From Rhabditophanes sp. KR3021 (taxonomy: Eukaryota > Nematoda > Chromadorea > Rhabditida > Alloionematidae): 64,000 nt of DNA. Shown one piece after another: positions 39,899 through 51,579 of this stretch. Numbering within the stretch: position 1 is the first letter of the stretch; each line of letters starts with the position of its first letter. Below the pieces are notes generated by a model. That model was not told the DNA's origin. It did no database searches and worked only from the letters and a program-made list of their open reading frames with translations. A program made the position numbers and the translations under genes. The stretch lies in the NCBI GenBank assembly GCA_963281155.1, contig CAUJLY010000004.1:6200001-6264000 (forward strand), given 5' to 3'.

Positions 39899-40748
39899 AT
39901 GAGGTTATTTTGCATTGCTATTATAGTAGGATCGTCAATTTTTATAGGAGATGCACTGAAATCGTATGAGGTAAGCGCAACTGATTTGAATTATTTAAAG
40001 TACAAATAATGCAAATATTAATTTACCTATTAGATTATCTAATTAAACATAAATATTTAGTGGGATGAGTCGAGGCAACAAGCAGCTAGAGTGTTAACTT
40101 CACGCTTCTTAGGAGCAGTAATGAATACAAATCTAGATCCGATTGCCTTTGGTGACACTTTTAATAATGCATTAGCAACAAAGAGGAAATTGTTCTCTGC
40201 CAAGAGAAGACTATTTAATAGAACACCACTAGGAATATCAAGACGAAAGGAATTCTTTAATCCTAAGTTTGCACTTCAAAAAGTTAATAAATTACGTTCC
40301 AACACACAGCCATTTAATAAAAAGAAAGCGTTAGGAAAATTCAACTTAAATAATAAAGCTGTCTTACCTGTACATGGAAAACACAAGTTCACACATCTTG
40401 ATCCATACAGAAGTTTCCAGAAACCAGAAAACTATCAAATGATCCAAGTTGAAGGTATGCTTGTATTCTAATTTATTAATTGATAATATTTATTTAATTG
40501 CAGCATCCCCCTACATTCGAGAACTTCCATACGAAGACCACGACCTCGACATTGTAGCCCCCAGACTAGCTGGCATGAAAACATTAATCGTAGATGAACC
40601 GATCAATGTAAGTCTCCATTTTGTCCCTACCTTATCTTTTTAAAATATCGACATACCTACTTCCCACCTTAATTGTTTACTATAATTTTATGACTGCTAA
40701 TCATAAATTTTTTTATTACAGTTAGCACGAACACGACTTTATTTCTAA
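39899..40748 (+). CDS. Secreted basic protein, possible propeptide
   Basis: Four exons: 39899-39970, 40061-40454, 40504-40607 and 40722-40748; introns 90, 49 and 114 nt, all GT-AG, frame kept; product 198 residues. Signal peptide (RLFCIAIIVGSSIFIGDALK) then a Lys/Arg/Asn-rich body without cysteines, with dibasic sites at TKRKLF, AKRRLF and SRRKEF, and two related pieces (FNPKFAL, FNKKKALGKFNL). The C terminus is more acidic (YEDHDLDIVAPRLA, DEPIN) and ends LARTRLYF. Prohormone processing at the dibasic sites would release small basic peptides such as FNRTPLGIS. This resembles a neuropeptide or antimicrobial precursor, but no family is recognised. The very small last exon (9 codons) is a weak point. 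Confidence 0.65.
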
Positions 40749-40936
40749 GGAGAGATTGCGGTAAATAAAAAAAGTTATTTGTTTGCTGAAGATACTTTAT
40801 GTCATATATTTATGCCTTTGTTTTAATTATATCAATATACTCACTTTTTTTATTACCACATAATACATATAAATTTATTATTAAAAAGTATTACTAGAAT
40901 AATAAGAATCACAAAAGGATCCTAACATGGTTGTCA

Positions 40937-42647
40937 TTAACACAGCTGACAAGAATCCCCGCATATGGCTTTTCTTTGTTCTATCGTATAAATTGGTGAA
41001 TCACAGAAGCCTTCCTGAATCCATTCTTTGCAATCATTTCTACTATCTCGGCATCTCAAATTTTTTTTTCTTCCTTTTGACGAGAGTTTCTTTGACGTAT
41101 TAGTTGGTGTTTCCTTTGATTTTTCATAACTAGTAGAATTTTCAATACTCTTTTCTTTGATCTCTTCCTTAATTTCTTTAACCTTGCTTTTACTTTTCTT
41201 CTTTTCTTTCAATAGATGGCATTTCCGACAACTTCTGGCACATTTTTTTTCAAGAAATTCACGGTACTCTTCTTTCTCACACAAATGTCTTTTACATTCT
41301 TTCAATTCATCTTTACAATCTATTTCCGGCGTCACTTTGCAACAATAACCTTCGATGCATTCAAAACTTTTTGGGCACTGCGCATCTATACACTCTCCGA
41401 TCGTATTTCCTACAAGACACACATTTGGTTTAGGAAAAGGTGGAAAGTCCGTGGTCATGGTCTCTTCAATTTCATCTACAATCGAGCTACTTTTGTCTGA
41501 TCCAGCCGCAGTAATGCCTCCATATTCTGGTTCACTTTCCTCATTACTTTTGAATGTTATAGTTGGCATAGGTGTAGTTGAGGAATAATTTGTAGTACTC
41601 TCAGTAGTAGTTGGACGTGGATCTTCAATACTCCTGGCAGTAGATATCAAAATAGTAGCCAAAATAGTACTTTCCATCTCTTCCTTCTCAGTTGTACCAT
41701 TTGTTGTTGTTTGAACGATGGTAGAAATGGTAGTTGTCTCATTATTCATGCTACCACTACTCTCTCCTTCTTGGCAGCAAAAAGTATCGGTGCATTCGTA
41801 TCCAGGCGGGCAATAATTACCAATACACTCTATAAAAGACAAAACTGATAAGCCAATGTATGCGAGTCAACTTTTCTTTCGGTGTATCTTTGAAGATTTT
41901 TATTTAAAAATTTAGTTCATCACAACTACTCCTTCTACAATCCATTAATTTTTATATATCATCTAACCAAACAAATGATGATGGTCACAAAATTATTATG
42001 AAAAGGGACCGATACGGATGTTAAATGTGGAATTCGGTCATAATTAATTCCTCAACTTCCTTACTGTTTATATGCAACGAAACCTATATTTATGTATGTA
42101 TTATGGATGACTCAATTATTATGCAGATACATTCGTTCTTCTGTCGTTAAGACCTATTACGATGAATTGATACATAGATAAACAAATCCATAAATAACTT
42201 GATCATCTATTGACACTTACCTCCAATAGTCTCACTACCATCAAAACAAAACTCAATCTCATTTTCGATTGTAGTAGAAATTTCAGGTTGGATGGTAGTG
42301 AAGTTGACTGTCTTGTAAGCACAACAAAAATTCCTAATACAATTTGATTGAAATGGGCATAAACCTTTTAGACATTCTATAAAAGATGGTGTTGATTTGA
42401 TAATTATAGAAGGACTGTGTGAGCGGATCGGCAACATCAAAGGCAAGCTAACAAAAAATGATGTGGGTTAGGATGGAAGTGGTTAATTTTATATATTTTT
42501 TGTGGTTCATCAAATTATATAGTGCATCGGAAATTTGGTCTACTTGCCTCCCAAAGATTGTCTTCCATCTGGACATTCATCATCTGCGTTCAGGGACGTA
42601 CAAATAATTAGGAACAAGAACGAAGTTAGTACTTTAATGTCGGTCAT
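40937..42647 (-). CDS. Secreted CC-module and ShKT-domain protein
   Basis: Exons 42647-42548, 42376-42221 and 41829-40937; product 382 residues. Signal peptide (LTSFLFLIICTSLNA) followed by three cysteine modules of the nematode CC type, each ending CC: CPDGRQSLGGECLKGLC, CFDGSETIGGECIGNYC and CLVGNTIGECIDAQC. Between modules two and three lies a Thr/Ser-rich mucin-like linker. Then two ShKT domains (CKDELKECKRHLC..., CRDSRNDCKEWIQEGFC...CGDSCQLC) with a Lys/Glu/Ser spacer. Each of the two introns breaks after the G of the TIGG/SLGG turn in phase 1, so the modules arose by exon duplication. The first intron starts with GC. Typical of nematode surface or excretory-secretory proteins; function unknown. 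Confidence 0.82.
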
Positions 42648-43350
42648 CGCAATGATGAGAGAATAATACAATATAAAATTAAGCAATGCAATCTATTTCA
42701 AAAATAACCGAATATGTCGTGTTGATTTTGGTTTAAAACAAATGATCTAAGAGGCTTAAACTTCACACTTAAAGGTTATTGTTTATCTTTGAAATTAGGT
42801 ATTTTGAATATAGATATTGCTCGAATTAAGTTATTCCTCAAATTAAGTCATTCTCAAATGAAACCATTTAAATAAATCATTCAACAAGTGCACGATTATT
42901 GCTCTATTTGAGTGGCTCCGAGAAAACTTTTTAAATAAATACAAACCCAAATCATTAGACACATTTAATTAAAAAACCTTTAGATCTACTATTTATTAAA
43001 ACAAAAGATAAATAAACATATTAAAATCAGATACAAATAAAAAGGTGTGGACAATGGATACGTGGAACTTTAGAAGGTTCGCAAGTGTAGATATAAAATA
43101 ATCAAATGATATGTTCAGCTTGAATGTTCTAAACATAATACAAATGTACACCGTTTAATAGAGCCCGTATGAAACGGGTAAAATATATAAAATACATTAT
43201 TAAATAATTGCCAAATAATTGATAAGTAGTTGATTGTTCTTCAGAAAACATTACTGATGATGTTCAGGCAGTTAAGACGTTGTATTTACAGCATCATAAT
43301 TGGTATTATTGATGCGAAGAGATGATCGTGAGGTGCATGAGTCAGTTTCG
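42648..43350. other. Intergenic, no gene seen
   Basis: AT-rich 0.7 kb between the CC/ShKT gene and the odd-skipped gene, no open frame of note. Confidence 0.4.
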
Positions 43351-44308
43351 TTATCCTGTTAGATTCGAGGAATCGCTTTTCATCTCATCTGTGCTTGAAT
43401 CGCTTCCACTGCCCATCTTTTCACCATGCTGTTCGTGAGTCGTCATATGTGTTTGGAGTGTTCTTCCTTGGCAGAATCCTTTGCTACATATCGTGCATTT
43501 AAATGGTTTTTCTTTAGCATGAATGTACTTGTGGTCTCTAAGGTGGTCCTGTCTTCTGAAAGCTTTTTTACAAATGTCACATGGATATGGCCTTTCATTG
43601 GTATGTGTACGAGTGTGAATTAATAAGTTATACGATTTTGTAAAATGTCTATTGCAGTATTGGCAAATAAACTCTTTTTTTGGACGGTAGGATCTTCCTG
43701 GAACACGGTCATTTCTGTTGTTTACAAACCATGGGACAGCTACATTTTTTACACCTCCGTTAGAAGACAAAGACTCCGGGGAAGACTGCGCAGCTGCTGA
43801 AAATGATGACTCAGGTGTATCGGGCACGCAAATATCTTTTATGTTATTGGCCATATTCGTGAAATCAAACTTTTCTTGGACCACTTTTGTTACAGGCGGA
43901 ATTTGCATTGAGTTGTGTAGTCCCATAAAAGCATTTACATTGGCTAGATTCTGGCCGTTTTGTGCTAAAATTCTCTAAAAATAGTAAAGTGATGAAATAA
44001 CTTATTTACACTTGATAACTTACTTGATACTGCAAGTTTAAATTCATTAATCTCCACTGGTCCAAGTACTGCTGGAATACCACCATGCTTGGTAGTTGAT
44101 TGCCATTCATTGCATTCATATTAGAAGCAGCCATGATGTTGAGGATATTTTGGTCTGTCCTCATATTGTTTCCAAATATATTGAACTGGGCAGGGATTTG
44201 TGGCAAGTTTGGGATGATGTTGGCTCCGGCATTAGGTGGGAAAATACTAGAAGTAGAACCCTGTGCAGTATTGGGTGGCGGTAGCATCATACTAATAATG
44301 TTTAGCTT
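43351..44308 (-). CDS. odd: Odd-skipped-related zinc-finger transcription factor
   Basis: Exons 44308-44024 and 43974-43351 (intron 49 nt, GTAAGT...TTTTTAG). Start at the ATG at 44290: a strong TTTTTTCAG ends 18 bases upstream, a typical trans-splice acceptor, giving 296 residues; a coding upstream exon cannot be excluded as the frame is open to the acceptor. Three consecutive C2H2 fingers: [60 protein letters not shown], matching odd-skipped proteins (KEFxCxxC...[12 protein letters not shown] and RRQDHLRDH). Outside the fingers the N-terminal half is Asn/Met/Pro rich. Family members pattern gut and leg/segment tissue. The gene sits between two gene-free stretches of 0.7 and 7.3 kb. Confidence 0.93.
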
Positions 44309-47300
44309 CTGAAAAAAGAAGGAAGCATTAAATGATAGTGATTAAATGGTTGGTGAAAAGGAGTGTCTGTATCCTAAAAAGCCAACAGACACGTTAAAAC
44401 GCAACAGAGAACGGAGGTAAGATGTTGATGTAGCGTTGCCTGAAAAGTGTTTGATGTGGCCGCCAAAAGTGATAAGCTTTACGCTTCTGAAGAATAGCTA
44501 TAGTGCATGTTTAAATGTTATGATAAGGGAGACACATCGCAAAGTCATTACTGATCATAGGGGCGCTATTAAAGATGTTGACACGTTTGGTAATAGGTGA
44601 CGTTTGGTCTGATAGTACATCAGAGATGGAATGTGTAAGAATATTAGGAAGACATGTGTGGAGAAGATGTCTTGGGGTCTGACGGAGACACTACTCTAAC
44701 CAAAAACTAACCAAAAACGATCAACACCTGTATAGGCCATCAAGAACAAATAATAATGGTTAGCAGTGTTTGCAACGGTAAATATATAATAAGACTGCCG
44801 AATATACAAATTCATAATGGGGATGGTCCAAAAGGCGGAGATTGCAACTGTCGGTAAAATTGGTCCCTACTACAAATATTTAACTGATACGGTTAGACCC
44901 AATTGGCCAAGAAGCGATACTTACTAAAAAATAGTTGAAAAAGGTACATAGAGGTGTAAAATGATGAAATTAAGAAGGGAACAAAACGTAAAGTATAATG
45001 AATCATCACCCATACTTGCCACCTCCTTATTTTATCTAAACACAACTTGCTCACTAATATACTTTCAGGTTGTAATTAGCAATACGGTAAATGTATGTCA
45101 GATGAAGGGCACAATAAATCAAACCTCCGCCTAAAAACATCAAAATATGTATGACTAAATAAAGAAGAGTTGAAGCACTTTCCAATTAAACCTAAAAAGG
45201 GTGATCATTTACTCAGCTTGATCGATCCTTAAGTTGAGACATGGCGAGGTTAGCAAAAAGCTAGTCCGAACGATCCCGCAAGAGCTAAAGACAAAAGTGT
45301 GTCTTAGATCACAGTCTATCAACCTTAAATACATCTCACTTACATCCACTATACTACGCTTATCTTTATAAACAAATCTTTTGATGAACCTTTTTGCCGA
45401 AATTGCAATATAAGTGTATATACCAATAATACTAAAAATTTAGTCTCGTATATTTAAAAGTACAAAGATATGTGGCAAACAATCGCCTTCAAAGGATCCG
45501 ACTCAATTCTGATGCAATAAAGCTTAACCTGGACAACAAAAAGAATATTAATTTCCTTTCTACATCCATAAAGTTCAATTTAATTTAATATCAATAATGT
45601 CTTTAGTACCATTAATAGCATTTTAAGTGTGGAAAACAATACAAAAATAAACCTTGTCTTGATCAATTTTTTAATTGCCAAGACTTTGTCAAATAAAATA
45701 AAAAATGATGATAATGAATGAAAGAAATTATGTTTGAAAGAATAAAAATTATGTTGACACAGTAAAAAATTACGTTTGATAAAACAAAAGTGTGAGATTG
45801 TTAATGAAAACAACTTTGTGAAGTGATACAATGTTAGATCTTATCATCCCTTCCATACAAACATTACCGTAACACCAAAATATAGGTGATGGTTGTGAAT
45901 TAACCTAAACTTTACCAAAAAACAGTAAAACGAAAAAGGGGTAAAGCTGATCAGCAAATAAGGTAAGGAATTTAAAACTAACAGTTGACGAAATTAAGTT
46001 TCTTATCAATTACAGTTAATCCGTCATTCTTAATAGTTAAATTCAACACCATTCTACATACGCTTACACATGTAAATGTGTTAATCTTCATGATAAAACA
46101 GTAAAAATGGTAGATAATTTAAATGAACGAATGCATTTTCTAGGCTTACATTATCTCTTTTTGTAATAAACTAATCATACAGTTAAATGAAGGCTTGTTG
46201 ATGTATGCTTAAGGTATTAATATTTTGATAAAAAGGGTGTGAAGCATCGTTTAGAGTCCTAAATATGACGACTATAAATATAAGGAGGCTATAAGATAAG
46301 TGATTTAGAAGCAAATACTTATATAACTAACTAACCATGATATAAAAGATAATTTACAACTTTAAATTGGGACCACTAATAAAACATATTAAGTAGTGTG
46401 AAGAACATTCGTACAAAACACTTCTTTATATACGTTAACAACTTTCTAAGATTGCATTAGGCTTGCTTGTCATTTTTGTTCCTGCTCCAAGAACGCAATT
46501 GATCCTTTGCTTGACAACAAGTGATATGGTTATGACATATTCTTGACAACTACGTGTTATATCTACGAATTGGAGGATTTAAAAGATTTGGATATCAAGA
46601 ATATAATGACACGGTAATCTAAAGGATGACAAGCGCCAATCTTATAGATATGACCTTATATTTGGACACTAAACGCCAATTTTTAATGTGAACATTTATA
46701 TTTGGATATTAAATTTGAATGCAAAATTTCAAATTTTAATTTATGTTAATGAAGTTACAAAAAATTGTCCTTTCCCCAATGTACATTTTCCTTTTTATAC
46801 GTAAACGTTTACTCACCTAACCTTTTCTAATCGTCACCAACTTATTCAATACAAAAAATTCATTTTAATAATAAAACATATTTCCGTTACCCTCTACTTA
46901 TTAATTCAGGTTTATTTTTGGTGTCGCTAGGAACCTCAATCCAAATGTGATGAAAGCGGGTGCTCTTTTGTTGTCATAATTTTTGAAAGGTGATGCATTG
47001 CCTATTCCAAATAAATGACTTATTTTAATTGTTACAAACATTCCCTATGTACAAATAATATGTTTGCATAGAAATTAGCGGCAGATGAGGGATATATCAT
47101 TTATTAAGCAAACAAATGCATGCCTTAATCTTACAACTCATTTCAACTTATTTTTATTAGAACCTCGTAATGATTAATAAAAATTCTTCGTATTGATGCT
47201 AAACAATAATACTTCTTCTTAATACTTAATCGAGGGGCCATAAGCTGACTCATAACAGTTCATTCCTTTTCCTATCCTTCTTTATTACTTATCTTTTGAG

Positions 47301-50300
47301 GTCAGGGATTAACAAGAACATTTAAGGTATCATAGCTAAAAGGATTATCAAGATTTGATTAAACTGTTGTTTGTTAAGCAAGTTCAAATTTGATCAACAC
47401 ATTTATATAAACATCTAACACGTCTATACATACTTAATTACGATGGTAGATAATAATATTGTCGTGATTGGTTTGTGTACAGTTAATCAAACAATATTCA
47501 AATGCAATTTAACGATCACTACATCTAAAAACGAGACAAGACCAAATTTGTAGATGTGTGTGCTATTAATACCTACTACTACTGTACCTTTTGAAGATTC
47601 ACAAATATTAAACTCTTGCAATCGTACTTTTATTGGTGAAGTTCATCAAAATCAGAACTTGTCCTCGTGACGCATTCCTTTATTTATGTTTTAACTTAGT
47701 AGCTTAACGGCGGCATCCTCATAGGGTATAATGTCACGCAGGCTTGAACTTGTTTGAAATATGAAACCTGATTGACAAGCTTAGAAGTCCAGTACATTTT
47801 ATAAGGTAACTGTTGCTATTTAGTAAGATAAAGGTGCCGACAACTAATCGTTGGCAAAACAAAGTGGCACGTGGGATTACTTTTGATCTTGGCAAATAAG
47901 AAGTAATATGTTTGAGAAATATTTGCATGTTTCCTAATCATAAACAGATTGATGAACTTAGTGGGATCGGGACTTTGTTAAGGTTCAAAAGACTTTAATG
48001 GATATTGAGGACAAACAAATTAAAAGTACTATAATCACAATCACGCACACCTTCATGTTACTGTCAAGATTAGAAGTTTATGACTTCTACACAAAGGGAC
48101 GCATTTACGCATTCTTTTTAGTTTTCGCCTATCAGTGTAATAATTAACAGGTCGCTATGTGTGATTGTGTGAAGCTATAAAATAAATACACATACACTTT
48201 TTAGGTTGGGTTTGATATTTGATTAGCGGTTCATATTAACTGATCGGGATGTTACTTGAAAGAGGAAATAAAATATAGATGATTCATGAGGACATTTTAA
48301 AGCATACCGATATATGGAAATGCATTTTTATCATGGAGAAAGATTGCACCACTTGGGTGTTAAAGAAATAATAAATATTATGACCAACGGAATATCACTT
48401 AGTTATGTGTTTAATGATAAAGCATTTCAATTAAATGAAGGTATTCTATTGATACGGTAATGTGAATATAAAAATACATACGTCTAATTAAGGAATGCAT
48501 CTACAAAATACATTAAAAAAATACACCTGCTTGACCCAGGGTTAAGGTTCACATAAACTATAAAATAATGGGGGAAAAGGCAATAAAAGGTTGCAACATA
48601 ATGTGGACTAATATTGCATAAACAATATCATTTAGTCATAATAAGTAAATCTACTGCGAGTACACGTATTAAAATTAGCCATAAAAAGAGATGAATTTAA
48701 ATTTATCAGTCCAAGAATTTATGTACCTTGCCACTGCGTGGGCCTAAGAAGATCAAATACAGGGTTGGTAATATTGCGTTTGTTTCATAATAAAGCAATG
48801 ACTTTGAATGGTATCAACTTTATAAATTATCCTACCGAACTGAAAATCATCCATGTTCGCTTCACCACTATGTCTATCATCACTTTCTTTATTTAAAAGC
48901 ACCACTTAATGATGCGTCACGGCCAAATCACTCCTATCTAAAGCTTGCTAAATTCCTTACATAAGAATCACCACCAATGACTCCTCTAAGTCTTTAGGTG
49001 GCGTGGAAGGCAAACAAACAGCAGCAAGCTATTTAAGGAATCATTTTTTACTTTGAATAAACACCATTCAATCTATTTCAAATTGGTTCTATATTTGGTT
49101 AGAGGATAGTGATTATAAGCACAAATATATAATGGAAAATAGTACGTATATCTTTAGGAATCGGCAAATGTCTAATTTGTGGATAGATTAAGGTTGGAAG
49201 TAAAAGAAAGTATTAATTATAGAAAGAGGGGTGTAAGTAACAGCTTCCGTGTATAAGGTATCCTTAAGACGCATGGCATTATAAATAAATTATCGGACAA
49301 AGAAAGCACATTTTAATTGAAAGTTTGTTAAAGTATTACATGCATTTTTTGAAAGAAAGAACACAGCGTGCATTTGTTGAGGTGTATGTATGTGTGAAAT
49401 GAGAAGCCGATAAAGTAATAAATATGAGAAATTGCTTGTTTCCAGAAGCATAAACCCTTTTCATAGAAAGGTGGGAACAAAAAGACTCATTAACGGGCAT
49501 ATTGAATCGTTTAGACTTAATACAAAAACGATGTATCTAATGAAGGAATGGTGATTGTTTAGCACCTCGCAAATCATTAATTATTTGATACAAGAATCAC
49601 ACACATACACACACATTTCATTCATCAAAAAGCATCCAGAAAATTTAAACAGTAGTTGACATCTGATATGATATCTGAATGTTTACGTAATACAAATATA
49701 CCTAATAATTAGCCCAAAAAGTAAATTGCTATCAGTGATTAAAAAGTAAGGTAAGCTGCTTTTACCTGCTCTAAATCCCGTATCTTATTGTGATGTATTA
49801 TTACCTTGTTGATAAGGCATATATAGTCAAATCAGGTAGCATATGATTACGTTGAGCTCATACCATCCAATATGAAATTAAAGTTTAAGGAGTAGTATGA
49901 AAGTGGTTACAAGTTGATGCGAGAGGTATCGATGGTTTTGTGTGAATTTAATATTTGTACATAAAGTAGTAAGGGGTGATGGTTTGATCATAATTAAAGA
50001 ATGTAAAAAGATTTTTTTAGCCCCATCAAAATGGTATTAAGGTATACATAATATTAAAAATATGGAGACTATAAAAAAATTTGCTTGGAAGTTGGAAAGT
50101 GCAAATGTTGATAGGTAGATATAAGTATGTAGTGCGATATTTCTAAATACAGGTAGCTAATTAAAAGGAACAAAAAATGAACGCCGTGTTCCTTGTTTAT
50201 GATCGAGGGGGTCAACAAAGGATGTGAGCTGTACTGATATGGTGAAGGTATTTTATCATTCAAATAAGCTTTGATTAGTAGAATAAACATGTCTCTGAAA

Positions 50301-51258
50301 GATAAAATGATTATTTGAGCTAATTGGTGTGAATTAGTAGCTGATATTATAGGTATAGTATTATTTATATCGTTGTATTGTTATACTATGACATATCATA
50401 ATGTTTATAGAGTATCTACGAGAGTGCTTGTGAAAAGGTGTATAAAAAGGGATGCAAGTGTTCAATATCAGTTCATGGCTATGTTGGTTCATATTAATTA
50501 GTAGTTAGGCAAAGACAAGTCTAGAATGATAAATGATTGCATTAGAAAGTATTGGAAGCAGCAACATATTTATGCTACCTAAAAAAGCTCACGGCTGTGT
50601 ATCATCGAAATCATAGAATTAGTGTAAAAAGAGTCATTATGTAAAGTCATAAGGCAAGTTTAAGGTATGAATTAATTAGTTGCTACACATTTGTATGATA
50701 TTTGATAGACAAAACAATGCTGATACTAATTTTGATACTTGTTGCAAATTGTGTAAAAGGGCAGCAGCGATCAAAGTAATTTTTTACCAAAGAAAAAGCA
50801 ACATTATCGCACTCCTATCTCTGAATTTTAGGCAATCATAATTTATCAAAGGTTTTGTTTGAAAGTTGTCAAAAGTAACACTTTCGCAACTTTTTACTTA
50901 TTCATTAATAAGACACTGATTGTGGCAGATAAGGTAATTTTTTTGATCGTTTCATACATGTGTCATTTATCAAATTACATTGTCTATTTATATTTATGTA
51001 TTACCGCCGAAACTCTTTTATTTGTTGCATGATGGATGGCTTTACTTACTTAATTATTTATTTGAAGTTCTTGAGACAAAATGAATGGGGAGGCAATAAA
51101 TGTATATCATTTAATTTATCCACTCCTTATGACGAATTACTTATTTGTGGCAGTGCATTTAGGCAAAAACAGTTTGTATGGAAATATTTTCGTATGAATC
51201 TTATTGAAAGGAACTTGCATGCCACGAAAATAATATCAAGTATATAATTTGTATTTTA
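44309..51258. other. Gene-free stretch 7 kb upstream of odd
   Basis: No open frame that looks like a gene; open frames at 45580-45831, 47734-47928, 50069-50290 and 50960-51247 are short and low complexity. It lies 5' of the odd-skipped gene on its strand and 3' of the SH3BP5-like gene, so it is a good candidate for enhancers of a developmental transcription factor. No tRNA or known microRNA is recognised by eye. Confidence 0.5.
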
Positions 51259-51350
51259 GGTATTAGTATAACTTTATTTAAGGTATTAGTATAACTTTAT
51301 TTAAGGTATTAGTATAACTTTATTTAAGGTATTAATATACTTTTCATTTA
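51259..51350. repeat. 23-bp tandem repeat, about 4 copies
   Basis: A 23-base unit beginning GGTATTAGTATAAC and ending TTTATTTAA repeats three times exactly (51259-51327), followed by a diverged fourth copy. It lies 0.2 kb beyond the 3' end of the SH3BP5-like gene. Confidence 0.95.
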
Positions 51351-51579
51351 AGTCATTATTAAACTTGTCCGAGGATGATGTGAAGTACAGAAATGTTTAT
51401 ATAGGCAAATATTTTTAAATGAGGAACAATTGTATTTATTATTAAGAGGAGTGTAAGCAATTCGTCGTAAAAATGAAAAGACCCGTTCTTCTGTATTCGA
51501 GATTGCAAGGTAAACCGTTTTAAGGTATGGTTGTTGTGTCATTTTTAATTGGTACAAAAATATTGAAGGTAGTTGATAT

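Noticed and set aside
45215..45300. GC-richer patch that looked like a tRNA
   Set aside because: Arms and anticodon stem cannot be laid out as a cloverleaf by eye.
50960..51247. 95-codon plus-strand ORF
   Set aside because: Phe/Ile/Tyr/Leu-rich from AT-rich DNA with no recognisable domain; could be chance.
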